Shown: positions 1 to 12,426 of the stretch, piece after piece
Layout of the letters: every line of letters starts with the position of its first letter
Position numbering within the stretch: the stretch's first letter is position 1
Origin: Lathyrus oleraceus
Lineage: Eukaryota > Streptophyta > Magnoliopsida > Fabales > Fabaceae
Reading direction: 5' to 3'
DNA length: 64,000 bases
NCBI RefSeq assembly: GCF_024323335.1
Contig: NC_066580.1
Location: 89,265,391 to 89,329,390 of the forward strand
The notes under the pieces: model-generated
Databases searched by the model: none
What the model saw: the letters and a program-made list of their open reading frames with translations, nothing else
What the model was told of the DNA's origin: nothing
Made by a program: the position numbers and the translations under genes

Positions 1-201
1 CAAGAGTCTCACACAATTCGTTAAAATTTCGTACTTTAGGAAATAAATTGGTTTGGGTCATTTTTGGGCCGAGTTTATATTTTTCGACCCATTTTGAATT
101 ATAAGTGCAGTCCTTATTTTGTTTAAAAGGAGCAGCCGATGTACTGTAGCACATTCCACATCATTCACGATAACTTTTTTCTCTATACGATTATAAAGAG
201 G
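1..201 (+). repeat. Athila 5' LTR, first part
   Basis: It aligns collinearly with 38076-38276 of the 3' LTR, with scattered substitutions. It stops at 201, where the copia insertion begins. Bases 197-201 (AGAGG) are the left target-site duplication of that insertion. Confidence 0.9.
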
Positions 202-719
<518 letters not shown>

Positions 720-1012
720 TTCTCCCACTTGGTCCATAGAACTGATTATTGGCATAAATGAGTCATGGAAAACTTACTCAAGAAATAAATATGTGAATCA
801 TAGAGATAATCCCTCTTAAAGCGAGTAGTCTCATCTATGTATTACAACATGTCTATTTTCAAGTATATATTTGTAATGTGGTAACTAACTTGATGAATAA
901 ACCAATGTTTACTCTTGGTCCAGATGTAACATATTTTCTCAAACTGATGTGCGCATGAAAATGAGAAAACATCACAATATAAGAGTTTTATTAATAAACT
1001 GTATGTATACAA
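720..1012 (-). other. copia polypurine tract and 3' noncoding segment
   Basis: Bases 720-732 read as a purine tract on the minus strand (AAGTGGGAGAA) directly before the LTR, the usual plus-strand primer position. The remainder up to 1012 has no recognisable coding. Confidence 0.7.
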
Positions 1013-2956
1013 TCATAAGGATGACCCAAGTACCATGTTCTCTACATGATCCTTAAATTTTATTGGTGGCATGCCCTTAGTCAAAGGATCAACGATCATT
1101 AAATCAGTACTAATGTGATTAATAACTACTATTTTATCTTTAACTATTTCTCTAATGGTTAAATACTTTATGTCGATGTGCTTGCTTCGACTTCCACTTT
1201 TACTGTTCTTAGCCATAAAGACAGCTGCTGAATTATCGCAAAAAATCTTCAGAGGTTTAGAAATAGAATCCATGATTCTAAGCCCAGAAATAAAACTCTT
1301 AAGTCATACACCATGAGAAGTAGCCTCAAAACAGAAGACAAACTTGGCTTCCAAAGTAGAAGTAGCAACCAAGGTTTGCTTAGTACTTCTCCATGAAATA
1401 GCTCCATCCGCCATCATAAAAATATATCATGATGTTGGTTTGCGAGAATCAACACAACCAGCAAAGTCGGAGTCTGAATAGCCGATCACATCAAGATTGT
1501 CCGTCTGCCTATACATTAACATGTAATCTTTTGTTCCTTTAAGATATCTCAACACCTTCTTTGCAGCTTTCCAGTGATCCATACCTGGATTACTCTGATA
1601 TCTTCCTAAGATTCCAACAGCAAATGCAATGTCGGGCCTTGTGCATACTTGAGCATACATAAGACTTCTAACAACAAAAGCATATGGAATGTTCTTCATT
1701 TGTTCCCGCTCAAAATCATTCTTAGGGCATTGATTCAAATTAAATCTATCGCCCTTGACAATAGGTGCAATACTTGGTGAACAATCTTTCATTCTAAATC
1801 TCTCTAAAACTTTATTGATGTAGGTTTCTTGTGATAGACCCAAAATTCCTCGAAGTCTATCTCTGTGGATCTTAATGCCAATGACATAAGATGCCTCACC
1901 CATATCCTTCATATCAAAGTTTTTAGAGAGGAATTGTTTCACCTCATGTAGAAAACCTTTATCATTGGTTGCAAGTAGTATGTCATCCACATACAAAGTG
2001 AGAAAACAAATTTTACTCCCACTGACCTTCTGGTATATACATTGATCCATGGGGTTTTCAATAAACATAAATGAGGATATAGTTTCATGGAATTTAAGAT
2101 AACATTGACGAGAGGCTTGTTTTAACCCATATATGAATCTCTTAAGCTTGCAAACCAAATGCTCACCACTATTAGAAGAGAAACCTTCAGGTTGTTTCAT
2201 ATAAACCTCCTCCTCTAAATCACCATTAAGAAAGGTTGTTTTCACATCCATTTGATGCAACTCAAGGTCAAAATGTGAAACTAATGCCAAGATGACACGA
2301 AGAGAATCTTTCTTAGATACAGGAGAAAAAGTATCAGTGTAATCGATTCCCTCCTTTTGAGTAAATCCCTTAGCAACGAGTCTGGCCTTGTATCTCTCAA
2401 TGTTGCCTAATGAACCTTTCTTGGTTTTAAAGACCCATCTACAACCAATGGCCTTTGCCCCATTAGGTAACTCTACAAGATCCCATATGTAGTTGTTTTT
2501 CATGGAATTCATTTCATCATTCATGGCATCATACCACAAATTTGACTCTTTGTAACTCATGGCTTGTCTAAAGCTCTCAGGATCATTTTCAGCTCCAACA
2601 TTATAGTCAGATTCTTGTAGATACACAATGTAATCATTAGGAATAGTTGATTTTCTTGTCCTAGTAGATCTTCTTAATGTTTGATCAACATTTTCTTGTG
2701 GATCTTGTTGTTCAACTAATTGTTCATCATCTTGATGACCAACTTGATTTACTGGATCATCAGTAGCTTGTGGAGTCTCGATGATTGGTTGATCAACATC
2801 CATTTGAACTTGAGGGATGTTGTAAATAGTAACCAATCTATTACTTAAAGTGGAAGGTTCATACTCTATATGATCATGCACAAAAATTGAATTTTTTATT
2901 TGATCGCTCCCACTAGTCAAATGATTTTCAAGAAACTTTGCATTTTTTGACTCCAC
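1013..2956 (-). pseudogene. copia reverse transcriptase and RNase H, broken
   Basis: The long frame 1427-2956 holds the integrase tail, an acidic linker and a copia RT. Recognisable RT blocks include the FLNGDLEEEVYMKQPEGF block, YGLKQA, and the catalytic YVDDILLA near 1985-2005. The frame stops inside RNase H after a SDSDFAGCVDSRKPTS block. RNase H homology resumes after stop codons and ends in a short frame at 1013-1273 containing the SKHIDIKYL and DPLTKGMP motifs. In a living element this would be the C-terminal half of one polyprotein. At least three disruptions separate the pieces, so no functional product is expected. Confidence 0.9.
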
Positions 2957-5025
2957 AATCCTAGTTGTATGAGATGGACAATAAAATCTATAACCTTTAG
3001 ACCTTTCGGCATATCCAATGAAATACCCACTAATGGTCCTCGGATCTAGTTCCTTCTTTCTGTAACACCATTTTGGTTCGGAGAACCGAGCATGGTGTAT
3101 TGGGCAACAATCCCATGTTCTTGAAGAAACTTAGCAAATGGACCAGGTGCTTATCCACTCTCAGTGTATATACCATAGTATTCACCACCACGATCTGATC
3201 TCACTATCTTTATTTGTTTTCCACACTGGTTCTCAACTTCAGCCTTAAAGACTTTGAAGGCATCCAATGCTTCATATTTATTGTTAAGCAGATAAATATT
3301 CATATATCGTGAGTAATCATCTATGAAAGTGATGAAATATTTCTGACCATGTGCATCCATATCAGGACAACATATGTCTGTATGAATTATTCCTAATATA
3401 CTTGAACTTCTATTGGCACCTTTCTTAGACATGTCGGTATGCTTTCCCTTAATGCAGTCAACACAAGTTTCAAAGTCAGCAAAATCTAGAGTATTAAGTA
3501 ACCCATCTTTTACTAACCTTTTAATTCTCTCTATGGAGATATGTCCTGATCTCTGATGCCATAACATATAAGAATTCTCATTAATATTACACCTCTTAGT
3601 GCCAGTTTGAATATGCATTGAACTATAAATGGATTCGATTTGTAAATTAATACGATAAAGACCATGAGACAATATACCATTCCCAACACATTCCGAATTA
3701 TAAAATAATTCAAACAAGGTGTCTTTAAAATTAAAGGAATATCCAAAAGGTACAAGTCTAGAAACTGAAATCAAGTTTCGTGAGAAACTTGGTACATAAA
3801 AGGTCCTTTCTAATTTCAAAACAAAACCATTATTCAAAATTAAATTGCAAGTTCCAATACCTTCCACATGTGAGCCCATCATGCTTCCTGATAGGACAGT
3901 CCGCTCACTTCCCACTGGCTTCCTTAGGTTTTGCATACCCTGTAAGGAATTTGTTTTATGGATTATTGATCCAGAATCAATCCACCAAGTGTTAATATTA
4001 ACATCGGTCATATTAGATTCATAACAAACAAATGAGAATAAATTACCTTTCTTCTCAAGCCATTCTTTGAATCCAGGGCATTCCTTCTTCATGTGTCCTC
4101 CCTTTTTACAGAAGTGACACTTTGCTTCTTTCTTGATATCACCTTGCGGTGGTATTTTGAATTTCCATTTCTGATTGGCTTGTGACTTGTCAGTTTTGAA
4201 AGCTCTGTTCTTCCCGTGAGTGCTTGTCAGCAATGCACTCTCACTCTGTTCCATTACAAGCCTTTCTTCTTCCTGAACACACATGGTCATTAATTCATTG
4301 ATTGACCATTTGTCTTTATGTGTATTGTAGGAGATCTTGAAAGGCACATACTTAGATGAAAGAGAGTTCAGAATATAGTGCACCAGAAAGGAGTCAGACA
4401 TATCAACCTCAAGTTTCTTAAGTTGAGCTGAAATGTCACGCGTTTTCATTATGTGCTCACGCACACCTTTCACACTGGTGAGTCGGTAGGAGGAAAATTT
4501 CATAATTAATGTGCTTGCCAAAGCCTTTTCAGAAGTGACGAACTGATCGTCAATGGCTTTCAGCAAATCAGAGACATTCCCATGTTGATCGACAGAACCA
4601 CGTATTCCACCTGTGACCTTAGTCTTAATGAACATCACACCGAGCCGGTTGGATCTCTCCCACCGCTCATATAGTGCGATTGCAGCTGGAGTACTTTCAT
4701 TTGTAATTGCATGTGGTTCGTCTTTCCTAATAGCATAATCTATGTCCATCCATCCTAGATGGAGGAGAATTCTTTCCTTCCGCACCTTATAGTTATCTCC
4801 TTTGAGCTCGGGAATATCACATCGGATATCAGAAAAATTAGCAGGTTGAGAAGCAAAAAAGACAAACAAAATTGATGTCAAAATTTGAGGCATAAATATT
4901 ATCCAAATTGTATGTATTATCAATATAAACATATCATAAAATAAATCTTGCAACATAAAAATTATCTGTGGGCTAAATTTTAATGTAATAAGATTTTTTT
5001 TTAAAAATTGCGATAGATTTTTCAA
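2957..5025 (-). pseudogene. copia gag, protease and integrase, broken
   Basis: Frame 3151-5025 starts in AT-rich leader; the real gag probably begins about 60 codons in, near the FSDIRCDIPELKGDNY block. Following it are a UBN2-type gag, a CCHC knuckle (CHFCKKGGHMKKEC, about residue 298), the protease DSG (about residue 348), the integrase HHCC region (LWHQRSGH, about residue 491) and the core motif SDRGGEY. The frame then stops. From 3150 down to 2957 the same protein continues with further stops and jumps from the NQNGVTERRN block straight to the domain near KGLRFYCPSHTTRIVESKNAKF. A stretch of the integrase C-terminal half, including the WGxA-type region, is therefore missing. Confidence 0.88.
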
Positions 5026-5596
5026 ACCTCACACTTTACGTGCATGATATAATTTTGTTTTTCTATCCAAAATTAATATTTTATGATAAAACTATCAAAT
5101 TATGTAACAATTCATAATTCCTGTGGGCAAGTTATGAAAATATTTTGACATTTTATCCCAATTAATCATACAAATGTAATAAAAATTCCTGTAGGATAAA
5201 ATTCATTATACCACGTATAATTAATTACAATTTTATGTCTAATAATTTATGTGATCTCAAAACTTTAAAAAAATAATCTCGATTAATTTAAGGATGTTGT
5301 GGCTAATCCAAATTAATCAAAATTATAACGATCACTAGACATAGTAACTCAATTATATGAGAGAACAAAATTAAATAAATAAGATCTCTTTATACAATTG
5401 CTTAACAAAATAATAACATTATAAATCAATTTTAATTTATACATAAATTTAATTCAAAGATTAAATAATAAGGCATAATGATCAGAAAAAATGAAATCAT
5501 ATGGATATGAACAGAATCAAAATACATGTTTAATAAAGTAGCTCAATGATAACACTCATGAATGCCATGGATCAGGACCTGGGTTCAATACCTAGC
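5026..5596 (-). other. AT-rich copia leader with a tRNA-like segment
   Basis: This is untranslated DNA between gag and the truncated 5' LTR. No TGGTATCAGAGC-type copia primer site is visible where it is expected. Bases 5536-5599 look tRNA-derived: an A-box-like TAGCTCAATGA at 5539 and a B-box-like GGTTCAATACC at 5582. The latter sits in a good T-arm (CTGGG / CCTAG around a 7-nt loop). A SINE fragment or captured tRNA piece are both possible. Confidence 0.45.
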
Positions 5597-5657
5597 CATA
5601 TTAAAATTGATTTTTTATTATTAATAATTATTATAATAAAAATAAGAAACCGTTACA
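5597..5657 (-). repeat. copia 5' LTR, truncated to about 61 bp
   Basis: It matches the end of the left LTR (657-719) with two or three substitutions and ends at the TSD. The remaining ~450 bp of a normal LTR are absent, and the tRNA-like segment abuts the truncation. Confidence 0.8.
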
Positions 5658-5939
5658 AGAGGAACTAATCTTCCAGGGTTGATCTACTGTAGCCGAGTTT
5701 CCAGGGCTTTGAGGTTTTTATCCGCTTAGGGAATTGGTAGGTAAAAACCAGTGATTAGCCGGAAATCAAAAATAGTAGATTGACTTATTTTATAATCCCT
5801 AAACCATAAAACCCCCCAAATAGATTTCAATAGGTTAATAATAATTCAAGAATCCTTGCGATACAATACTCGAGTTGTCGCTTCCGCTAAATTACAATTT
5901 TCTAATGACTCGTTTTGACCTGTGCACGACAGCAAATCA
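5658..5939 (+). repeat. Athila 5' LTR, second part
   Basis: It continues the LTR after the copia insertion and aligns to 38277-38870. An internal stretch of roughly 270-290 bp present in the 3' LTR (about 38327-38612) and a shorter one near 38690-38730 are missing here, so the two LTRs differ by deletions as well as substitutions. It ends in CAGCAAATCA. Confidence 0.88.
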
Positions 5940-5942
5940 AAT

Positions 5943-5960
5943 TGGCGTTGTTGCCGGGAA
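5943..5960 (+). other. Athila primer-binding site (tRNA-Asp-like)
   Basis: The sequence TGGCGTTGTTGCCGGGAA lies three bases after the LTR. It differs at a few positions from the TGGCGCCGTTGCCGGGGA site typical of Athila elements, consistent with age. Confidence 0.8.
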
Positions 5961-6564
5961 TTCTTGTTGTTTTTAATCGTTAGTTGAGTCATAGGTGTCG
6001 ATTGTAGTGTTTTGGCCCCTCCAATTTGCTGTTTTGGCCAATTCGGGTCCGTGCGTCCGACCTGGTCCGAAATCCCGTTTTTTTGAAAAATTGTGTCTAA
6101 TTTAAAATATGTTGTGTCATGGGAGAAGAAAAACCATGCGATCATTAATCCCATACTCTTGGAAAGAGTTATGGGATACCACCCTCAAATTCCAAATTCA
6201 TCTTTTTTCTATTTTTTATGATTTTTTTACTATTTTCATAATCTCGAAAAAATTCCAAAATTTTTCCAAAATTCTTATTTCACTTAATTAGATTAAATTT
6301 TGTGTTTTTGTATTTTTCTAAATTTATTTTGATCATATTTCTTCTTTCGTTTTGTTTCTGCCTAATAGGGACATTGTTGGCATTTTCAGATTTGTTGTTG
6401 CATTAGTTCTGGTTGTTCTGATCTTTTTGATTTTGATCTTGAGGTTGAGAGAGCCTTGCCGTAGAGCCAATCAGGCTAGCACTAGTTCACCACCCATTAG
6501 CGATTCTGATTCTGACTATTTGCACAACTTATTTGATTCCGATTCTGAACTTGCTTTTAATAAC
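5961..6564 (+). other. Athila leader
   Basis: This is untranslated leader between the primer site and gag. An open frame from 6352 runs into gag, but its hydrophobic N-terminal part is not a known gag domain. The conserved gag start is at 6565. Confidence 0.6.
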
Positions 6565-8106
6565 ATGGTTGAACAAAGAACACTAAGGAAATTTGTTGCT
6601 CCTTATATGAATTACTATGGTTTATGTATTGAATATGCAGATGTTACTATTTCTTTTGAGTTGAAATCTGATTTAATACACTTGTTGCCAAGGTTTAGTG
6701 GTCTTACAGGTGATGATCCTCATAAGCATCTGAAGGAATTTCAGGTTGTTTACTATACACCATTGAGGCCTAAAGGAATCACCGAAGATCACATCAAGCT
6801 GAAAGCCTTCCCGTTTTCACTACAGGGTGCTGCCAATGATTGGTTATATTATCTTGAGCCGAATTCTGTCACAACTTGGAATGATTTGAAGAAAGTCTTC
6901 CTTGAGAGATACTTTCCTGCCTCCAGAGTTGCATCAATTCAAAAAGAAATATATGGTATTAGACAGGGAAATGAGTCATTAGCTAAGTATTGGGAGAGAT
7001 TCAAACAATTAGTATCCAGTTGCCCTCAACATCAGATTACCGAACAACTGCTTATTCATTATTTCTATGAGGGATTGTTACCAATGGATAGAAACATTCT
7101 TGATGTTGCTAATGGTGGAGCACTTGTCGATAAAACTCCAGCTGTTGCCAAAGCCTTGATTGAAAACATGTCACTCAACTCCCAATAGTTCACAACCAGA
7201 AATAATTCTATGGTCCAAACAAAAGGTGTGAATGAGATTCATGTTTCCTCTTCCAACAAGGCTCTAGAAACCAGAATTGAAGAGCTTACTTCTTTAGTGA
7301 AACAAATAGAAGTGAGTAAATCTCAAACAACAAAAATGTATGGTATTTGTACTTCTACTGAACATCCAACCGACACATGTCCTATTCTTCTAGATGAGTC
7401 GGTCACTGAGTTGCCTCAAGCATATGCAGCTAACTTTTTCAACCAAAGCAACAATCATGAAGGGTGCAACATTCCTGACCTGTCCACCAACAAATACCAT
7501 CCCAATTGGAGGAACCATTCAAACCTTCGATATGGAAACCAACAGCCCACGCAACAACAGTTAGTCATACCCTTGCCACAACCACAAACCACTCCCCAAG
7601 TCTCCACCTATGCACCTTCCAGGCCTTCATTAGAGGATCTTGTCAAGCAAATGGTGGTGAATAATCTCCAATTTCAGCAACGAACAAATTCCAGTATTCA
7701 GACTTTGCAAACACAGATTGGACAACTTGCCACTTCAATGAATTCCATGCAATAAGCCCAAGAATCAAACCAACTTCCTACCCAAATAGTTGTGAATCTA
7801 AAAGGCCCTAATGCTATTGTGAGTGTAATTTACTTGAGATCCGGGAAGGTTACCGAACCAACCCTAGAAAAAAATAAAAAAATTCTCGAGGTAACACCTA
7901 AACCTTTTTCTGTTGTGATAGAAACTGAACCCTCTTTTGTGGTAGAAACTGAAAAAGAAAAAGAGAAGGAGTATGTGCCACCAGTTCCTTTCCCACATAG
8001 AATACTGAAAATTAAAAGGACTGATAATAGAGACAAAGAGGGAGAGATTTTAGATGTATTCAGAAAAGTTGCGGTAAACATTCTGCTTCTTGATGTGATT
8101 AAGTAG
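6565..8106 (+). pseudogene. Athila gag, broken
   Basis: The conserved start is the ATG at 6565 (MVEQRTLRKF), within a frame open from 6352. The Retrotrans_gag core is clear (FSGLTGDDPHKHLKEF, LKAFPFSLQGAANDWLYYL, FLERYFPASR, LLIHYFYEGLL). Stops at 7186-7188 (TAG), 7753-7755 (TAA) and 8104-8106 (TAG) interrupt an otherwise collinear protein. The knuckle-like motif near 7340-7380 (GICTSTEHPTDTC) has Tyr where the first Cys of the lineage usually stands. In a living copy this protein would form the virus-like particle. Confidence 0.9.
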
Positions 8107-8780
8107 GTTCCAAAGTATGTAAAATTTCTGAAAGACTTGTGCACAAGTAAGAGGAGGTTGAAGGGAAATGAGAGAGTAAATTTGGGACGTAACATTTTAG
8201 CCCTTATCCAGCCTAAACATTCACCTGAAAAAGCTACTATTTCAGCCCTAATCAGGCAATACCCCAAAAATGCAAGGATCCAGGAACTTTTGCTTTTCCA
8301 TGTACCATTAAGGATAGTAAATTCGAAAATTGCATGCTTGATTTGGGAGTGGGCATTAATATTATGCCTACTTCTGTTTATAATAACCTTGATCTTGGTC
8401 CATTGCAGCATACATGTTTAATCATTCAACTAACAAACAGAAGCAACGCTCGCCCTATTGGAGTAGTGGAAGATGTGCTTGTTCAAGTTAATGACTTGAT
8501 TTTTCCTGCAGATTTTTACATTCTGGACATGTATGGAGAAACAAATCCAAGCAGAACATCAGTTTAGACAGATCGTTCATGAAAATGGCGAAAACAAAAA
8601 TTGATGTTGACGATGGAACCATGTCCATGGAATTTGGTGACATTGTCGCGAAATTTAACATTTTTTGTGCCATGAAACATCCCTTGGAAGAGAATTCCAT
8701 TTTTCATATTGAATTGATCTTTGAGTTGGTTGATGACACTTTTTCTGAATTGTTTTCACTTGATTTTCCATCTCTATCTG
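8107..8780 (+). pseudogene. Athila aspartic protease region, broken
   Basis: After the stop at 8104 the protein resumes with VPKYVKFLKDLC. Frame 8334-8567 carries the protease-like domain: LDLGVGINIMP in place of the expected LDxGAxxxxMP, then LANRS-like and DVLVQVNDLIFPADFYILDM blocks. A stop and a frame change at about 8567-8579 precede the end of the domain (KTKIDVDDGTMSMEFGD). The catalytic loop residue is followed by L-G, not S/T-G. Confidence 0.8.
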
Positions 8781-8969
8781 GGTTTGATGATGTTTATTCA
8801 TGTGATGATTGTACTGACACTAACCTTTGTGTTGTATGTGCTGAGACTGATGCTTCCTTGCAGGGTAACATTTCTCCTACAGGTGAAGTTGTCGATGAAG
8901 TTGTTTATGCAATTGAAGCTCTCGACATCCCGGCTTCCCCAAACACCCCATCCATTGAGCAACCACCTT

Positions 8970-10574
8970 CCCTAAAGCTAAAACAACTCCCTGAAAATCT
9001 GAAATATGCTTATTTAGAGAGTAATGAAAAAATTTTGGCTATAATTTCTTCTTACCTTGATTTCGATCAAGAAAATAAGATTTTGCAGGTTTTGAAGAAG
9101 CATAAAAAGGTGATTAGATGGACATTGGCTGACATACCAGGCATTAGTCACTCAATGTGTATGCACATGATTTTACTTGAGGATGGTTGTAAAACATTGA
9201 GGCATCCCCAAAGGAGGCTTAATCCTTTGATTCTCGATGTTATGAAGAAAGACTTAACCAAACTCTTGCAATCATGTATCATTTATCCTATCTCTGACAG
9301 TAAATGAGTAAGCCCAGTCCAGGTTGTACCTAAGAAATCTGGACTCACAGTGGTCAAAAATGAAAAAAATGAACTTGTTCTCACTAGAGTTCAAAATAGC
9401 TGGAGAGTTTGTATTGATTACAGGAGATTGAATCAGGCTACTAGAAAGGATCATTTCCCTTTGTCGTTCATTGACCAAATGCTTGAACAGCTAGCCGGTA
9501 AATCACACTATTGTTTTCTTAAAGATTTTTCAGGTTACTTTCAGATTCATATTGCACTAGAAGATCAAGAAAAGATCACTTTTACGTGCCCATTCAGTAC
9601 ATTTTCTTACAGGAGGATGCCTTTTGGTCTTTGCAATGCTCCTGGCATATTTCAGAGATGCATGATTAGCATTTTTGCTGATTTTATTGAAAATTGCATG
9701 GAAGTGTTTATGGATGATTTCACTGTTTATGGTTCTTCATTTGATGCATGTTTGAACAATTTAAATTTGGTTTTAGAGAGATGCATCGAAACTGACCTTG
9801 TTTTATGAAAAATGCCATTTTATGGTCGAACATGGAATTGTCTTGGGTCACATAATTTCTGAAAAAGGAATTTCAGTAGACCCTATTAAGGTTGATATTA
9901 TTTCTATATTGCCTTACCCATATTGCATTCGCGAGATTCATTCTTTTCTGGGTCATGCAGGTTTTTACATGCGCTTCATAAAGGATTTCAACAAGATAGC
10001 TCTTCCGCTGTCAAACTTGTTGAAGAATGACGTCACTTTCAACTTCGATGACAATTGCAAAAAAACATTTGACTTCTTGAAGAAAGTATTGACCTCCGCT
10101 CCCATTATCCAGCCCCCTGACTGGATCCTCCATTTTGAGATTACGTGTGATGCTTCTGACTACGCTGTTGGGGCAGTCCTTGCACAAAGAGTTGACAAGG
10201 CTGCCCATGTTATTTTTTATGCTTCTAGGACCTTAGATTCTGCATAGTCTAATTACACCACCACTAAAAAGGAATTTCTGGCTATTGTTTTTGCTCTTGA
10301 TAAATTCAGATCATATTTGCTAGGTTCCAAGGTTGTTGTTTTTACTGACCATGCATCTTTAAACTACTTGTTAAAGAAGCCAAAAGCAAAACCGAGATTG
10401 ATTCGGTGGATGTTGTTGTTCCAAGAGTTTAATGCAAAGATTAAAGATAAAAGTGGACCTGAGAACTTGGTGGTTGATCATTTGAGTAGGATAGAGAAGG
10501 ATGAAGATCCTTTTTCCATTCAGGATGACTTTCCTGATGAGCAGCTTTTACTTTTGCATGGGGTTACTCATTAG
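8970..10574 (+). pseudogene. Athila reverse transcriptase and RNase H, broken
   Basis: The RT leader (LKYAYLESNEKILAIISS) starts about 8990 and is stopped by TGA at 9305-9307. The RT palm follows at 9350-9808 with WRVCIDYRRLN, the first catalytic Asp in FLKDFSGYFQI, RRMPFGLCNAP and the active-site MDDF. A frame change near 9800 leads to the thumb and RNase H (HFEITCDASDYAVGAVLAQR). Next come a TAG at 10245-10247, then [13 protein letters not shown] and VVDHLSR. All pieces are collinear with the Athila family. At least three lesions make the region non-coding today. Confidence 0.9.
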
Positions 10575-11878
10575 TTTGCTGATATTGTTAATCATCTTGT
10601 TGTTGGTATTTTTCCTACAGGTGCCTCTATGACACAAATTCACAAACTCAAGAGTGATGACAAATATTATGTTTGGGATGATCCATATCTTTGGAAGATT
10701 GGTAGTGATCAGGTAATTGGGAGATGTGTCCCCAACTATGAGATTGAATCTATTTTGTATCTTTCCCATGCTTCTTAAGTAGGGGGAACATTGGTCCTTA
10801 AAGGACTACAATAAAAGTCTTAGACTCAGGTTTCTATTGGCCCACTATTTTTAAAGATGCCTATGATACCTATCAAACTTGTAAAGAGTGCCAAATAGCA
10901 GGTACAACCATCACTCGTAAGAGTGAAATGCCTTAGCAACCTATTCTTTTCTACAAGGTATTTGATGTATGGGGAATCGACTTCATGGGTCCCTTTCCTA
11001 TATCATTTGGTTTTCTCTACATTTTACTTACTGTTGATTATGTTTCAAAGTGTGTAGAAGCTATCCACACTAGGACTAATGATTCTAGAGTTGTTGCAGA
11101 TTTTGTCAGGTCCAATATTTTTTGCAGGTTTGGAATCCCCCGAGCTATCATAAGTGACCAAGTCACTCATTTCTGTAACCACACAATGGAAGCTTTGCTC
11201 CGTAAGTCTGGAATTATGCATAGAGTGTATACCGTATATCACCCACAAACTAATGGGCAAGCTGGGATCTCAAACAGGGAGATCAAACAAGTTTTAGAGA
11301 AAATGGTACAATCAAACAAGAAGCACTAGAGCCGCCGTCTAAAATACGCACTTTGGGCTCAAAGAACAGCTTTTAAGACACCAATAGGGATGTCTCCCTA
11401 TCGACTTATTTTTGGTAAGGCGTGTCACCTTCCTGTAGAGATAGAACACCGTGCTTATTGAACGGTAAAAAATTGTAATTTGGAGATGCAACAAGCAGGT
11501 ATTGAAAGAAAATTCCAATTACAACAACTTGAAGAACTTAGGCTAGAGGCTTATGAGAGATCTAAGATTTATAAAGAGAAAACTAATCACTTCCATGATA
11601 AGATGATTTCTAGGAAGGAATTCTCTGTGGGCCAACAAGTCTTACTATTTAACTCTCACCTTAAGCTTATGGCTGGGAAACTTCGATCCAAGTGGATTGA
11701 CCCTTTTATTGTTACTAATATTTACCCTCATGATGCAATAGAAATTAAAAGTGCAGGTACTGACAAAACCTTTAAGGTCAATGTGCAGCGCCTGAAGATA
11801 TTCCATGAAAGTTCGGTGCCTGAAGATGCACCCTTAGAAGAGCTTTCCTTGAAAAAGCCCAATTACTCTGCAACTTGA
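10575..11878 (+). pseudogene. Athila integrase, broken
   Basis: The zinc-binding part (10750-10930) is fragmentary. The catalytic core at 10970-11330 shows [13 protein letters not shown] (first Asp), [10 protein letters not shown] (second Asp), and ISNREIK, where the conserved Glu lies. A TAG at 11327-11329 breaks the core. The C-terminal part at 11480-11878 keeps the FSVGQQVLLFNSHLKLMAGKL block that precedes the end of Athila pol. Nothing resembling env follows before the Mutator insertion. Confidence 0.88.
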
Positions 11879-12058
11879 CCAGGGAGCACCTTTTCCTTTT
11901 CTCTCACTCTTATTTAATAGTTGTGCCTTTTCATTGAGGAAAATGCATGTTTTAAGTGTGGGAGAGATAACCATTTATTTATTTTGTTTTCTTTATTTTG
12001 TTTTCAGTTTTCCTCTGTTTTTGGTTTTTGTTTGCTTCCTTAAATAAAATAAAATAAA
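11879..12058 (+). other. Athila 3' noncoding region before the Mutator insertion
   Basis: A purine-rich AAGTGTGGGAGAGA at about 11958 resembles an internal polypurine tract. The segment ends with the 9-bp target TAAAATAAA at 12050-12058. No coding is seen. Confidence 0.7.
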
Positions 12059-12196
12059 GGGTTAAATACACTTTACCCCCCTGTAATGTTAGCGAGTTTA
12101 GGGTTACCCCCCTGGTAAAGTTATTTTTTCAATACCCCCCTTATGTTATGTAGATTCCTTCATAGAACCCCCTAATATCCAGGTGGCATGGAATCT
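12059..12196 (+). repeat. MULE left terminal inverted repeat
   Basis: It pairs with 36449-36586 over 138 bp with a small number of mismatches, up to the shared block GGCATGGAATCT. It lies about 230 bp upstream of the GRF gene start. Confidence 0.95.
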
Positions 12197-12292
12197 TGGT
12201 TTTTTATTTCAGACGTGGCTTTTTAATTTTTTTATTTTCACATGTGAATCTTCATTAGGTCTCCAGCATGGCATAAACTAGAAATTAGGGTT

Positions 12293-12403
12293 CCAAATCC
12301 ATCCCTCTCTCTCTTCGTGAAATCCATCCCTATCCCAAATCCATCCCTCTCTCTCTTCGTGAAATCCATCCCTACCCCAAATCCATCCCTCTCTTCATCT
12401 TCG
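12293..12403 (+). repeat. 42-bp tandem repeat in the GRF gene leader
   Basis: Units start at 12293, 12335 and 12377 with CCAAATCCATCCCTCTCTCT. There are about 2.6 copies, pyrimidine-rich, directly upstream of the ATG at 12427. It probably lies in the 5' UTR. Confidence 0.8.
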
Positions 12404-12426
12404 TCCGTGTCCCCTTCATCTGGGTT

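Noticed and set aside
5536..5599. A functional tRNA gene
   Set aside because: Only A/B-box-like words and a T arm are present; no full cloverleaf with a paired acceptor stem can be drawn by eye.
7830..8411. 193-residue minus-strand frame
   Set aside because: Antisense to Athila gag/protease, which is recognisable on the plus strand despite stops.
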